Assembly (NCBI GenBank): GCA_028281495.1
Contig: JANQJU010000057.1
Span: 1 to 64,000, forward strand
Direction of reading: 5' to 3'
Length of the DNA stretch: 64,000 nt
DNA from: SAR324 cluster bacterium
GTDB taxonomy: Bacteria; SAR324; NAC60-12
Shown: piece after piece, positions 44,923-52,840 of the stretch
Layout: each line of letters opens with the position of its first letter
Position numbering within the stretch: position 1 is the first letter of the stretch
The notes under the pieces: generated by a model
What the model was told of the DNA's origin: nothing
Database searches by the model: none
The model's input: the letters and a program-made list of their open reading frames with translations, nothing else
Position numbers and translations under genes: made by a program

Positions 44923-45873
44923 ATGAGGAACAAAACACAAGGTTTGGTTGGACAGAGCCAAGCCATGCAACAGGTATATGAAGCGATTCGTAAAGTGGCA
45001 GCAACGGATCTATCCGTTGCACTTTATGGGGAGTCGGGCACGGGAAAAGAGTTGGTCGCCCAAGCCTTGCATCAGCAAAGTCAACGCTCCCTAAAACCGT
45101 GGATCGATGTGAACTGTGCCGCCATTCCTAAGGATCTGATGGAAAGTGAGTTGTTTGGACATGAGCGCGGTGCGTTTTCCGGTGCAGTGGATACTAAACC
45201 AGGCAAATTTGAAATGGCGCAAGGTGGCACTTTGTTTTTGGATGAAGTCGGTGAGTTGCCTCCGGAGCTCCAAGCCAAACTTTTGCGTGTGTTGCAAGAA
45301 CGTCAAATCTGGCGTGTGGGTGGCCGTCGTTCGATCCATGTGAACATCCGAGTGATTGTTGCCACTCATCGGAATCTGGTGGAAGAGGTGAGCAAAGGGC
45401 GATTCCGAGAAGATTTGTTTTATCGGTTGAATGTCTTTCCCATCCGATTGCCTCCCCTACGCCACCGCCAACAAGATATCATATTGCTGGCAGAACATTT
45501 TTTAAACCAATTGGCTCCCCACATTCCTGGATTGCACCCTAGCACCCAAGAGCGCTTGTGTGCTTACCAATGGCCGGGCAATGTTCGTGAGTTACGCAAC
45601 TGCCTGGAGCGGGCAGTGCTGTACCATGATGGCGATCACCCCTTGTTGCCCCATACTTTATCTTTTGGAACTACTTTACTGGGGGTTCTGCCGTTGTCTG
45701 AAACCTCTGCTGCTCCTCCAAAGTCTTATCCAACCTTGGATCAAAAAATTCGAGAAACGCTTCAAGATGCGTTGCAGCGCAATCGATTCAATAAATCCCG
45801 AACTGCCCGCGAGCTAGGCATCCAACGGCAACGGCTGAACCGGATGATACAACGATATAGTCTCGGAGGTTGA
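44923..45873 (+). CDS. Stand-alone sigma-54-dependent transcriptional activator
   Basis: The 316-residue protein contains only the AAA+ core and a DNA-binding tail. Walker A is GESGTGKE (36-43), the sigma-54 contact loop is GAFSGA (83-88, Ser instead of the usual Thr), and Walker B is GGTLFLDEVGELP. WPGNVRELRNCLERA and a Fis-type helix-turn-helix (NKSRTARELGIQRQRLNRMI) follow. There is no receiver, GAF or PAS domain, so activity must be controlled by a partner in trans or by expression. Its target is unknown; the convergent aegerolysin-like gene and the divergent helical gene are candidates. Confidence 0.92.
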   Translation: MRNKTQGLVGQSQAMQQVYEAIRKVAATDLSVALYGESGTGKELVAQALHQQSQRSLKPWIDVNCAAIPKDLMESELFGHERGAFSGAVDTKPGKFEMAQGGTLFLDEVGELPPELQAKLLRVLQERQIWRVGGRRSIHVNIRVIVATHRNLVEEVSKGRFREDLFYRLNVFPIRLPPLRHRQQDIILLAEHFLNQLAPHIPGLHPSTQERLCAYQWPGNVRELRNCLERAVLYHDGDHPLLPHTLSFGTTLLGVLPLSETSAAPPKSYPTLDQKIRETLQDALQRNRFNKSRTARELGIQRQRLNRMIQRYSLGG

Positions 45874-45894
45874 CCTTCACATTCCTAAGGATAC

Positions 45895-47085
45895 TTAAAA
45901 TTCGTAAGGATAATTGATTTGTGAGTCAGCATATTCAGAAATTGCCACCAATCCGACGGTCTGTCCTTTTTCCATTCGGTACAACAGTACTGCGGTCAAA
46001 AAGACCCAAGGAACCACCAATAGATTGTGATCGGTCGCTTTAAAAGTCTGCTTGATATCGTAGTTGCCCACTCGGGTCATGGATTCCTCTAAGACACTAA
46101 ACACTCCAAATTTTTCATCAAGCATGCTTGCTAACTCTATTCCGATACCCGGATTTGGCGATTTCATATGGAGTGCTGTGTTGAGCGACCAATGTGTATT
46201 CAAGGCGTGGTAATGCAACGAATTCACATTGGCTGCTCGGCTCAAGGTTTGAGCGTTCCCTTTACGTAGCGAAAGAACATAGCGCGGATTCGTATTAAAC
46301 GAATGCACGGCCACTGCAAAGTACCTGTCCACAAATAGGTCTTTCGCATACATGCTGGGGTATTTGGGATCACCAATACTTTGAATATATGTTGGATCCG
46401 TAATTGCTAACACCGGGGATCGAGCTAAACTGGGCTTAGCCAAAGGGTAGGTATAATGAGGAAGGATGTATTCAGCCGGAGAAAAATTATCCACTTCCGG
46501 CAGTTTGTTGCAAACAGTTTCCCATGAAGTCACATCGGGGTTTTCTGTGTAAAGCTGGCGATAATAGGTATAAATCCCTTGATCGATTGAAGACTGGCTG
46601 GATGAATCGTTATTATCCAATATGACGTTAAGCTTTCCATTCCTCTCTTTGGTGATAGTCACATTCCCTACAAAAGTGTGTCCTTCCCAAGGAAGATCTC
46701 TCCATCCTGAAATCAACAAATCCCCTTCCGTCGACAAACGAGCACGATTCCCTCCCAAAAAGGGCACATCCACATAAAGCGAAATGGCTCCATATGATGG
46801 ATCATTTTCATCCACCCAACGACAACGACACGCATATCCGGTCCACGTGTCTTCAGATGTTTTGAGTCCGATAGCCGTTACCGTTGCACCCGCAGGAATA
46901 CCAACCGGTTCGGTATTGTCTTTTTCGGAAGTGAACCAAACTCCCCACATGAGAGAGGAACTTTCAACCACAAGGTCATGGTCCGTTCCATTGCAAATAT
47001 TCAATTGAAAAAAACCCATATAATTTTCATGTCCACCAGTGAATACAAGTCCTGCAATCTCTTTCTTTTTCAACGGATATGCCAC
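45895..47085 (-). CDS. Aegerolysin-like N-terminal domain protein
   Basis: The first 150 residues have an aegerolysin-like pattern: FFQLNICNGTDHDLVVESSSLMWGVWF, IPAGATVTAIGLK, a WTGYACRCRW strand, SLYVDVPFLGGNRA (like the D-C/V-P-W-G turn) and WEGHTFVGNVTI. Aegerolysins are small lipid-binding beta-sandwich proteins that often act with pore-forming partners. The following 245 residues are of unknown fold (FSPAEYILPHYTYP, YFAVAVHSFNTNPRY). The start at GTG 47085 lacks a good ribosome site. No signal peptide is seen. The domain call is by pattern only. Confidence 0.55.
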   Translation of the reverse strand: MAYPLKKKEIAGLVFTGGHENYMGFFQLNICNGTDHDLVVESSSLMWGVWFTSEKDNTEPVGIPAGATVTAIGLKTSEDTWTGYACRCRWVDENDPSYGAISLYVDVPFLGGNRARLSTEGDLLISGWRDLPWEGHTFVGNVTITKERNGKLNVILDNNDSSSQSSIDQGIYTYYRQLYTENPDVTSWETVCNKLPEVDNFSPAEYILPHYTYPLAKPSLARSPVLAITDPTYIQSIGDPKYPSMYAKDLFVDRYFAVAVHSFNTNPRYVLSLRKGNAQTLSRAANVNSLHYHALNTHWSLNTALHMKSPNPGIGIELASMLDEKFGVFSVLEESMTRVGNYDIKQTFKATDHNLLVVPWVFLTAVLLYRMEKGQTVGLVAISEYADSQINYPYEF

Positions 47086-47455
47086 AGTACGATTTTGACT
47101 AAGATGAGTTTCAATTTTATTTCGCTACACGTAACGATTTAAAAAAACATAACAATTTCAGAAGAATGGAATTGCCACATCTTACCAAAAAAGGATACTA
47201 TTGCTATTTATTTTATTCTCACCAATTCAAAAGTGCATTAAAATAAACCACTCGTCCGATTCAGAAAGTATGCTTCTGGCGGAGCAATCCCCCGGCTGGC
47301 ATGGGTCCCCACACCAATGGTTTAAAATGAACCTTATTTTGGAGGTGGTTCATTTCAAACTACTTTCGGAGCCACCCATTCTATTCTCTTTATCCTAAAC
47401 AGTTGGCCTTTACCTTCCTAAACAGTTGGCCTTCACCTTCCTAAACAGTTGGCCT
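47086..47455. other. Intergenic stretch with hairpin and tandem repeats
   Basis: No gene of its own. It contains the hairpin at 47321-47359 and most of a four-copy 23-base repeat whose last unit includes the 3' end of the SGNH gene. Confidence 0.6.
47321..47359. other. Long hairpin (13-base stem)
   Basis: TTTAAAATGAACC at 47321-47333 pairs with GGTTCATTTCAAA at 47347-47359 with one G-T mismatch. The loop is 13 bases. It lies downstream of the minus-strand SGNH operon and could end its transcript or protect its 3' end. No T-tract is seen. Confidence 0.55.
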
Positions 47456-47484
47456 TCACCTTCCTAAACAGTTGGCTTTCGCCT
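47393..47484. repeat. Four tandem copies of a 23-base unit at the SGNH gene end
   Basis: Units start at 47393, 47416, 47439 and 47462 with the core TCCTAAACAGTTGGCCTT. The unit nearest the gene (47462-47484) carries the codons of the last residues, ANCLG. The others are downstream copies, so the gene end was duplicated three more times. Twenty-three is not a multiple of three. Confidence 0.85.
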
Positions 47485-49441
47485 GATACAAGGCCTGTTG
47501 GTATGCTTCATGATCAAAATGGGTAGGGGCTTTCCGATACTGAGTGGCCTGGGCCTCATGCAATTCTTTCAATTGTTCGAACTGTTGCGCCCACGACTGG
47601 AATTTCAAAAACTTTTCCGATTTCAGACGATACGCGATCACCATTCCCACCACCGTCGTTTCCAAGAACGCATCAAGCGATAGACAGTCATACAGCATGG
47701 AAGCCCGCGATTGAGTGCCGTAACGGAAGGATTCGCGGGTGTACCAATAGATCACACTCTTTTGACGCCAGAACAGCAAATCCTCAAATACCAAACTCTC
47801 GGCCAAACCCTGTTGTAGTTTCGCTTCAATCTGATCGAGATACTCTGCACTGAGATTCAACGAAATGGATAACGATTCACGATTGTGCCGCAAGATCAGG
47901 CGTTGGTAATCTGCGGCCTTTAATAAGGTTCCTGGTTTCAATCCATTTCCCCATGTCAACTCACCTGCGGATTGCTTCCCATCTGCCACTTGCAGATGTT
48001 GCTCATAGGCTTGGTAATAATTGAACAACAACCGGTAAAGATAATATTCGGGCATGTTCAACACTTCATGGCTGAAAGGAGGATATTGCTCCAAAATCGA
48101 TTGGTTGAATAAAGGATGAGTTGCATTTACATGCAGGAAATTCATCAGGTGCCCCACAAGCGGCGGTTGCCGATGTTGAGCCAACCATTCGTTGAGAGGT
48201 GGTAGCGCATCCAGTGAATGTTGACGCAACAATCCTTCCAACTGTGTCCGTATTTCCGTGGAGGATAAATCGTAATCCATCGAGTAATAATCAATGATAT
48301 CGGCATCCGGTTGGAGGGAATGATTGGGGGAAATGAACGTCGTTCGGTAACGGCTATTGGCTGAAGCGTTTGTCGAGTAATGTTTGAGGATGAGGTCGGT
48401 CAATTTATCCGCAATGTGTTCGTGACCTTCTAAGGTAGGATGACAGTAATCGATGAAGTGCTCGTCGGTGAGCAGTTCTTCCAAATCCACATGATGCACA
48501 TTGCTTTCATAGCTCACTTCAAACATCACCTTTCGATAGTTCGCTTTGACTCGATACAATGAGGGATCGGTTTCATAAGCCAATGCACGATAGCGTTGTG
48601 CCTGTGACGTGTCTCCTTTTTGTTGATAAAGCCGATACAAATTGAAGTAGATCTGTGGATTATACAGCCGATTCCGGTCGACCAACCCCAGCAGCTTTGC
48701 TTCGGCGTCTTCCCAAGCATCTGCCGCTTGTGCCACCGCCCCATTGTTTTGGGCAATGAGTTGAAGCAAATCCGCATGATCTCCCTCCACAATTTGACGA
48801 TAACAATCCTCCATCAACTCCCACTCACCTGCTTCTTGATGTCGGATGCCTTCGATCAGTAACCGACTCTTTGGCTCGCTTGCATCCAAGAAGTCGGCAC
48901 AATGTTCAGTCCCGTTAATAAATTTGAAGAATACGCTGTTCAGGCTTCCGGCTCCGGCTACAAATTCGGTGTTGGCAATGGGGTTGATCAGAATCACTTG
49001 AGCCCCTTGCTTCTTGGCCGCTTTGACAAGTGCCAATAAATTCTGCCGATAATCTTCCGGTTTGTTTGCAATGGTGGGGGCGAGAGGTTGGTGGTGGAAT
49101 CGGTACTTTTGACGGATTTCCGGGGGCTTCAAGGAGGGCATTGTTTTTTTTGCCAAACGCCGTTTGACCTCCCATCTCCAATGCGGCTCATAGCCTTTGT
49201 ATACCGAAAGACTGGCTTCGTTGTTCCCCAAATACACAACCAGATAGTCCGACTTGAGCGCTTTGGACTCTGACAAATAAAAACTTTTGGCATCTGAACT
49301 GGTGAGTCCGGGCACGCCATAGTTGTGGATTTCGCTTTCGACTTTGCCCTGCAACCGTTGCTGTAACAAGTAAGGGTAACAGGCGGTGCCCACTCCAATA
49401 CCACTGGTACTGGAATCTCCGATGATGGCTATTTTCAACAT
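47456..49441 (-). CDS. SGNH/GDSL hydrolase with long helical C-terminus
   Basis: ATG 49441 gives 661 residues starting MLKIAIIGDSSTSGIG, the nucleophile block GDS. YLGNNEA supplies the oxyanion G-x-N, and DYCHPTLEGH supplies the catalytic D-x-x-H near residue 330. Enzymes of this class remove or transfer acyl groups, often from cell-surface glycans. A 300-residue helical extension with no known domain follows. It is the last gene of the surface operon, and its 3' end is repeated in the tandem array. Confidence 0.85.
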   Translation of the reverse strand: MLKIAIIGDSSTSGIGVGTACYPYLLQQRLQGKVESEIHNYGVPGLTSSDAKSFYLSESKALKSDYLVVYLGNNEASLSVYKGYEPHWRWEVKRRLAKKTMPSLKPPEIRQKYRFHHQPLAPTIANKPEDYRQNLLALVKAAKKQGAQVILINPIANTEFVAGAGSLNSVFFKFINGTEHCADFLDASEPKSRLLIEGIRHQEAGEWELMEDCYRQIVEGDHADLLQLIAQNNGAVAQAADAWEDAEAKLLGLVDRNRLYNPQIYFNLYRLYQQKGDTSQAQRYRALAYETDPSLYRVKANYRKVMFEVSYESNVHHVDLEELLTDEHFIDYCHPTLEGHEHIADKLTDLILKHYSTNASANSRYRTTFISPNHSLQPDADIIDYYSMDYDLSSTEIRTQLEGLLRQHSLDALPPLNEWLAQHRQPPLVGHLMNFLHVNATHPLFNQSILEQYPPFSHEVLNMPEYYLYRLLFNYYQAYEQHLQVADGKQSAGELTWGNGLKPGTLLKAADYQRLILRHNRESLSISLNLSAEYLDQIEAKLQQGLAESLVFEDLLFWRQKSVIYWYTRESFRYGTQSRASMLYDCLSLDAFLETTVVGMVIAYRLKSEKFLKFQSWAQQFEQLKELHEAQATQYRKAPTHFDHEAYQQALYQAKANCLGR

Positions 49442-49510
49442 AGTGTATCTGCACTGGGGGTGGAACATTCTTGGAGGAATCGGACCCAATTCTTGAGTGG
49501 TGAGGGTCGT

Positions 49511-50686
49511 CTATCCATTCGAGGCCTTGGGCTGGAATTCATCTGAAATCAAATGGCTCATGGGTGCATCGAGATGAAACTCAAAATCCACATTCTTTTC
49601 GATATAACGTCCCGGTCCTTCAATACGATGGAAATTGAGCACTCCATACGACTCTCGGTCGATCTTCTCGGCACGATAAAAATTGAACAACGCATTCAAC
49701 TGGCTCCCCCCCACAGACCACGACGTTTTCAGTAAATTGGTCATGCTAAAAATCTGGCGTGGATGGGATTGCAACATACAGACATCAAACGGGTTGACAT
49801 CAATCAATTCTTTCACGCGGTCATAGTAGTTCAAACCTTCCTTATAAAAATAGCGACTGACGATCTGGCAAATCCCGCCTTGGTTCAAAAACTTCGGCAC
49901 ATTTTGGATGATTTTGAACAGGATATCCTCTCCGCTTTTCCCGGCATGAATGCACAGTTTTTCCTGAACCTGTGGTTCGAAAGAAGGATTGTAAGGAGGA
50001 TTGGCAAGAATCACATCAAAGGTTTCCCCACTCAACATTTCAAACAGATCCCCTTGCAGCACCCGGACATTCGACCGCCCATTGAGCAACGCATTGAACT
50101 TCGCAAAGTTGACCGCTCTCGGGTTGATATCCACGGCGGTCACTTGCTTGGCATAGTTGGAGGCCAATAAGGCAAATACTCCCGAGCCGGTACACAGATC
50201 CAAGGCTTTGTCACACGAGTGAGGAATGAGTGCATTGGCAAACACATTTTGCTCTTTATTCAATTGAAAGACGACATTGAAGGCATCATCCGAAATAATA
50301 TCTCCAAACGGATCCGTCACGATGTACAAATCGGCAAATGGAAAAATGAACACGGGCGAAAAATAGGCATTGAATTTCTTTTTTTCTAACAATCCAATTT
50401 TGACTAAAAACTTGAACAAGCGGCTTCCAAACAATTCGACCAACTCACTTTTGCTCATCACAACATCAGACAGAAACAATTGCAGGAGTTGGAATAAACG
50501 TGGGTTCTTCCCAAACAAATACCTATAGATCGCTTCTTGCCGAGACCCTTGTTTGAATGCAGGCGGCAATTCCTTCAGTGCCGTTGTAATTTTTTTAGAG
50601 GTATATCCAGACTGGAACAAAAATTCGCGAAACTCTCGTAGCTGCTGAGAATCGATCAGTCCGAAATCAAAAAACGTCTGTTTCAT
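49511..50686 (-). CDS. Class I SAM-dependent methyltransferase (HemK/RsmC-like)
   Basis: The 391-residue protein has an N-terminal helical domain of 150 residues and a class I methyltransferase core: ALDLCTGSGVFALLAS (motif I), VTAVDINPRAVNFA (motif II) and VILANPPYNP (motif IV, N-P-P-Y). N-P-P-Y enzymes methylate amide or exocyclic nitrogens of glutamine, adenine or guanine. Its position in a surface-glycan operon leaves open that it modifies a small molecule or sugar amine. The start lies a few bases after CTGAACATG and the gene is followed by an SGNH gene. Confidence 0.85.
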   Translation of the reverse strand: MKQTFFDFGLIDSQQLREFREFLFQSGYTSKKITTALKELPPAFKQGSRQEAIYRYLFGKNPRLFQLLQLFLSDVVMSKSELVELFGSRLFKFLVKIGLLEKKKFNAYFSPVFIFPFADLYIVTDPFGDIISDDAFNVVFQLNKEQNVFANALIPHSCDKALDLCTGSGVFALLASNYAKQVTAVDINPRAVNFAKFNALLNGRSNVRVLQGDLFEMLSGETFDVILANPPYNPSFEPQVQEKLCIHAGKSGEDILFKIIQNVPKFLNQGGICQIVSRYFYKEGLNYYDRVKELIDVNPFDVCMLQSHPRQIFSMTNLLKTSWSVGGSQLNALFNFYRAEKIDRESYGVLNFHRIEGPGRYIEKNVDFEFHLDAPMSHLISDEFQPKASNG

Positions 50687-50736
50687 GTTCAGCTCCTCAT
50701 TAGGGCACAGATGGAGATGCGTATGTGGTGAAACAC

Positions 50737-51966
50737 TTAGGATGCCGATGAATCGGTCCCCCGTTTCTCACGAATATGGGGAATGATTTGGTTGGCAAAG
50801 TTTTGAGCCAAAAGCTTCATGCCATCCGGTGTGAAATGCACATGATCCATAAAGTAGGCTTCTTCCTCTGGAACCAAGCGGGCGTTATCGACTAAAATCA
50901 ATTCATGTTGACGGGCCAAATCTCTCAAAATTTCGTTATCTTGGTTCACTGCTTCCTGGCATTTCACATACCACGGTTGAGTTTGGATATCCGGATACAG
51001 AAAATAACATAAGGAGGAAAGCGCCACCGGAATGTGGTTCGCTTTGCAGATATGGATGAGGTGCTCCATGTTGCGGCGAAACGTGGGGAATCCTTGGAAT
51101 TCTCCTTCGATATTCGGAGTGCCTTTCGAGATTGCATGTCCTAAGGAATTCCGCACATCTTGGGGCAAAATCCGGTTCACCATGTAGTTGTAAAATGCCA
51201 AGGGCACCTCTGGAATGACGGAACCAATTTTATACAATTGATAGGTCTCTCCTAAACTGCGACGTGCATGTGAAAAGTCGCTCTGAAACCCGGGCGTCAA
51301 CGACATGGGCGCATCATTCAGAGCAAAATAAACTAAGACCAGATCCGGCTTGGTATCAATGACCGTGAGCAAAAACCGAATCAACAGATCTGCTGAGGTA
51401 TTGCTCCCATTGCCAAAGTTATTCACTTCGACTTGATCGGTTTCCAACTGTTCCTGGAGCATCTCTTCCAACACACCAGGATAGCTATAATGTTTGTTGT
51501 TGTGGATGATGTAATTTCCGGTAGTGGAAGCCCCCAAACAGGCGATACGATACACCCCCTCTGGCTTCGGAATCTGGACATCACGATCCCCATCTGGCCC
51601 ATCGACATAACCTAAATTGTTCACTTGGTATTGGGCCACGGTGAATTCGCCTTTATGCAAAGGATGAAGCAGCTTTTGTGGCTTCGGCGTATACGCGCCT
51701 TTTTTGTAAACATAAGGCAGGTAAGGATGCGGCTCCACATAGATTTTTTCAAAAGGGATTTTAGGAATGAAATTATAAACCTTCCCAAATCGCCAACGAT
51801 ACAGCAGGCGAAACACCCCTTCGAATAGAGCAATTTCTCCCGCTAGGACCAGCACCGCCAACACCGCCGCCATTAACACAGAATCCAACCACATGAAGGG
51901 CACTAAAAACGAAATCAATAGGGTGAAGAAGATCAATCCTGTAATTCGTAACCACTTGTTTTTCAT
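50737..51966 (-). CDS. Membrane-anchored SGNH/GDSL hydrolase
   Basis: The 409-residue protein has two N-terminal membrane helices (ITGLIFFTLLISFLVPFMWL and VLMAAVLAVLVLAGEIALF) and then an SGNH fold: IACLGASTTGNY (G-x-S), FGNGSNTS, VLVYFALNDAP (N) and MDHVHFTPDGM (D-x-x-H). This suggests an inner-membrane enzyme facing the periplasm that adds or removes acyl groups on a glycan. It differs from the 661-residue SGNH enzyme in the same operon, so the two probably act on different positions or steps. Confidence 0.88.
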   Translation of the reverse strand: MKNKWLRITGLIFFTLLISFLVPFMWLDSVLMAAVLAVLVLAGEIALFEGVFRLLYRWRFGKVYNFIPKIPFEKIYVEPHPYLPYVYKKGAYTPKPQKLLHPLHKGEFTVAQYQVNNLGYVDGPDGDRDVQIPKPEGVYRIACLGASTTGNYIIHNNKHYSYPGVLEEMLQEQLETDQVEVNNFGNGSNTSADLLIRFLLTVIDTKPDLVLVYFALNDAPMSLTPGFQSDFSHARRSLGETYQLYKIGSVIPEVPLAFYNYMVNRILPQDVRNSLGHAISKGTPNIEGEFQGFPTFRRNMEHLIHICKANHIPVALSSLCYFLYPDIQTQPWYVKCQEAVNQDNEILRDLARQHELILVDNARLVPEEEAYFMDHVHFTPDGMKLLAQNFANQIIPHIREKRGTDSSAS

Positions 51967-51995
51967 ACTACTTCATCAAAAGAGTCGTTCTGAAA

Positions 51996-52823
51996 TTATG
52001 TTTTTTTCTTCAATACAAAAATATGACAAGAACTTCCCAACACATGGCTCAAGCGCTGGCGCATGGAAAGCCCCAATTTAGAATTCAACACGCTATACCC
52101 TGTGTAAAACAGTCGGTTGAAATAATACCGTTCGATCTTCCAACCACTTTGGGAAAACAACGGAAGCCAACGAAACCGGCTGAAATAGTACAACTCACTG
52201 AACGCATTCCCCAATTCGCCGTGCCGGGGCACTACCAACAATCGCTTCCAAGATCGAGTGGAAGCAGAGGGAGACGAGGTATTTGACGGATTCGCGGGGT
52301 TTGACTGACTTGCGGGACTTGATTGATTTGCAGAGCTTGATTGATTTGCAGAGCTTGGCGGATTCGCGGGAGATGGCGAGTGGGTGGAAGGAAAAAAACG
52401 TCTCCATAGTTTTTGAACGAGCACTCCATAGTGCGTCATGTTGGTCCAGAACCGCCAAGTTCCCGTGGGTAGCAAATGGACCGCAACGCCTTGAGGTTTC
52501 AACACTCTAAGGATTTCGGCTTGGAAAGTTTGTACATGGGGGATGTGTTCCAACACATTCGAACTGAAAACGACATCAAACTCTGCATCGGGAAAAGGAA
52601 TATGGAAACCATCGTAATCCTGGACCTCCCACACTCGATCTTGGCGATAGCGGCTTTGGGCAATATCAATGGCTTTGACGGAAAACCCGTGTGCGGCTAA
52701 GGCTTTCGATTGCCATCCCGCTCCCGCTCCAATTTCCAAGATATGGCTGTGGGGTGGAATTTCCGACAAAATTTGTTGAATTTCATGTTGCCGAATATCT
52801 TCCAAATGTTGCAAGGAGGTCAT
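51996..52823 (-). CDS. Class I methyltransferase with Ser/Ala-rich repeat insert
   Basis: The 275-residue protein has a class I core: ILEIGAGAGWQSKALA, DYDGFHIPFPDAEFDVVFSSNVLEHIP and VLKPQGVAVHLLP. Inside the second half, residues 150-185 are a low-complexity linker (STHSPSPANPPSSANQSS and similar) encoded by an 18-base tandem array at 52286-52372. A normal C-terminal segment follows. Methyltransferases of this type often O-methylate sugars. It lies between the SGNH gene and the ABC flippase gene, in the same direction. Confidence 0.88.
   Translation of the reverse strand: MTSLQHLEDIRQHEIQQILSEIPPHSHILEIGAGAGWQSKALAAHGFSVKAIDIAQSRYRQDRVWEVQDYDGFHIPFPDAEFDVVFSSNVLEHIPHVQTFQAEILRVLKPQGVAVHLLPTGTWRFWTNMTHYGVLVQKLWRRFFPSTHSPSPANPPSSANQSSSANQSSPASQSNPANPSNTSSPSASTRSWKRLLVVPRHGELGNAFSELYYFSRFRWLPLFSQSGWKIERYYFNRLFYTGYSVLNSKLGLSMRQRLSHVLGSSCHIFVLKKKT
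52286..52372. repeat. 18-base tandem array in the methyltransferase gene
   Basis: About five units close to GATTGATTTGCAGAGCTT, two of them identical and next to each other. They encode six-residue units of the type SSANQS in frame, so copy changes would keep the frame. Confidence 0.8.
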
Positions 52824-52840
52824 GACTGGCTTTGCCTCTC

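Noticed and set aside
45081..45369. Minus-strand frames inside the sigma-54 activator
   Set aside because: They mirror a strongly conserved AAA+ gene and lack their own signals.
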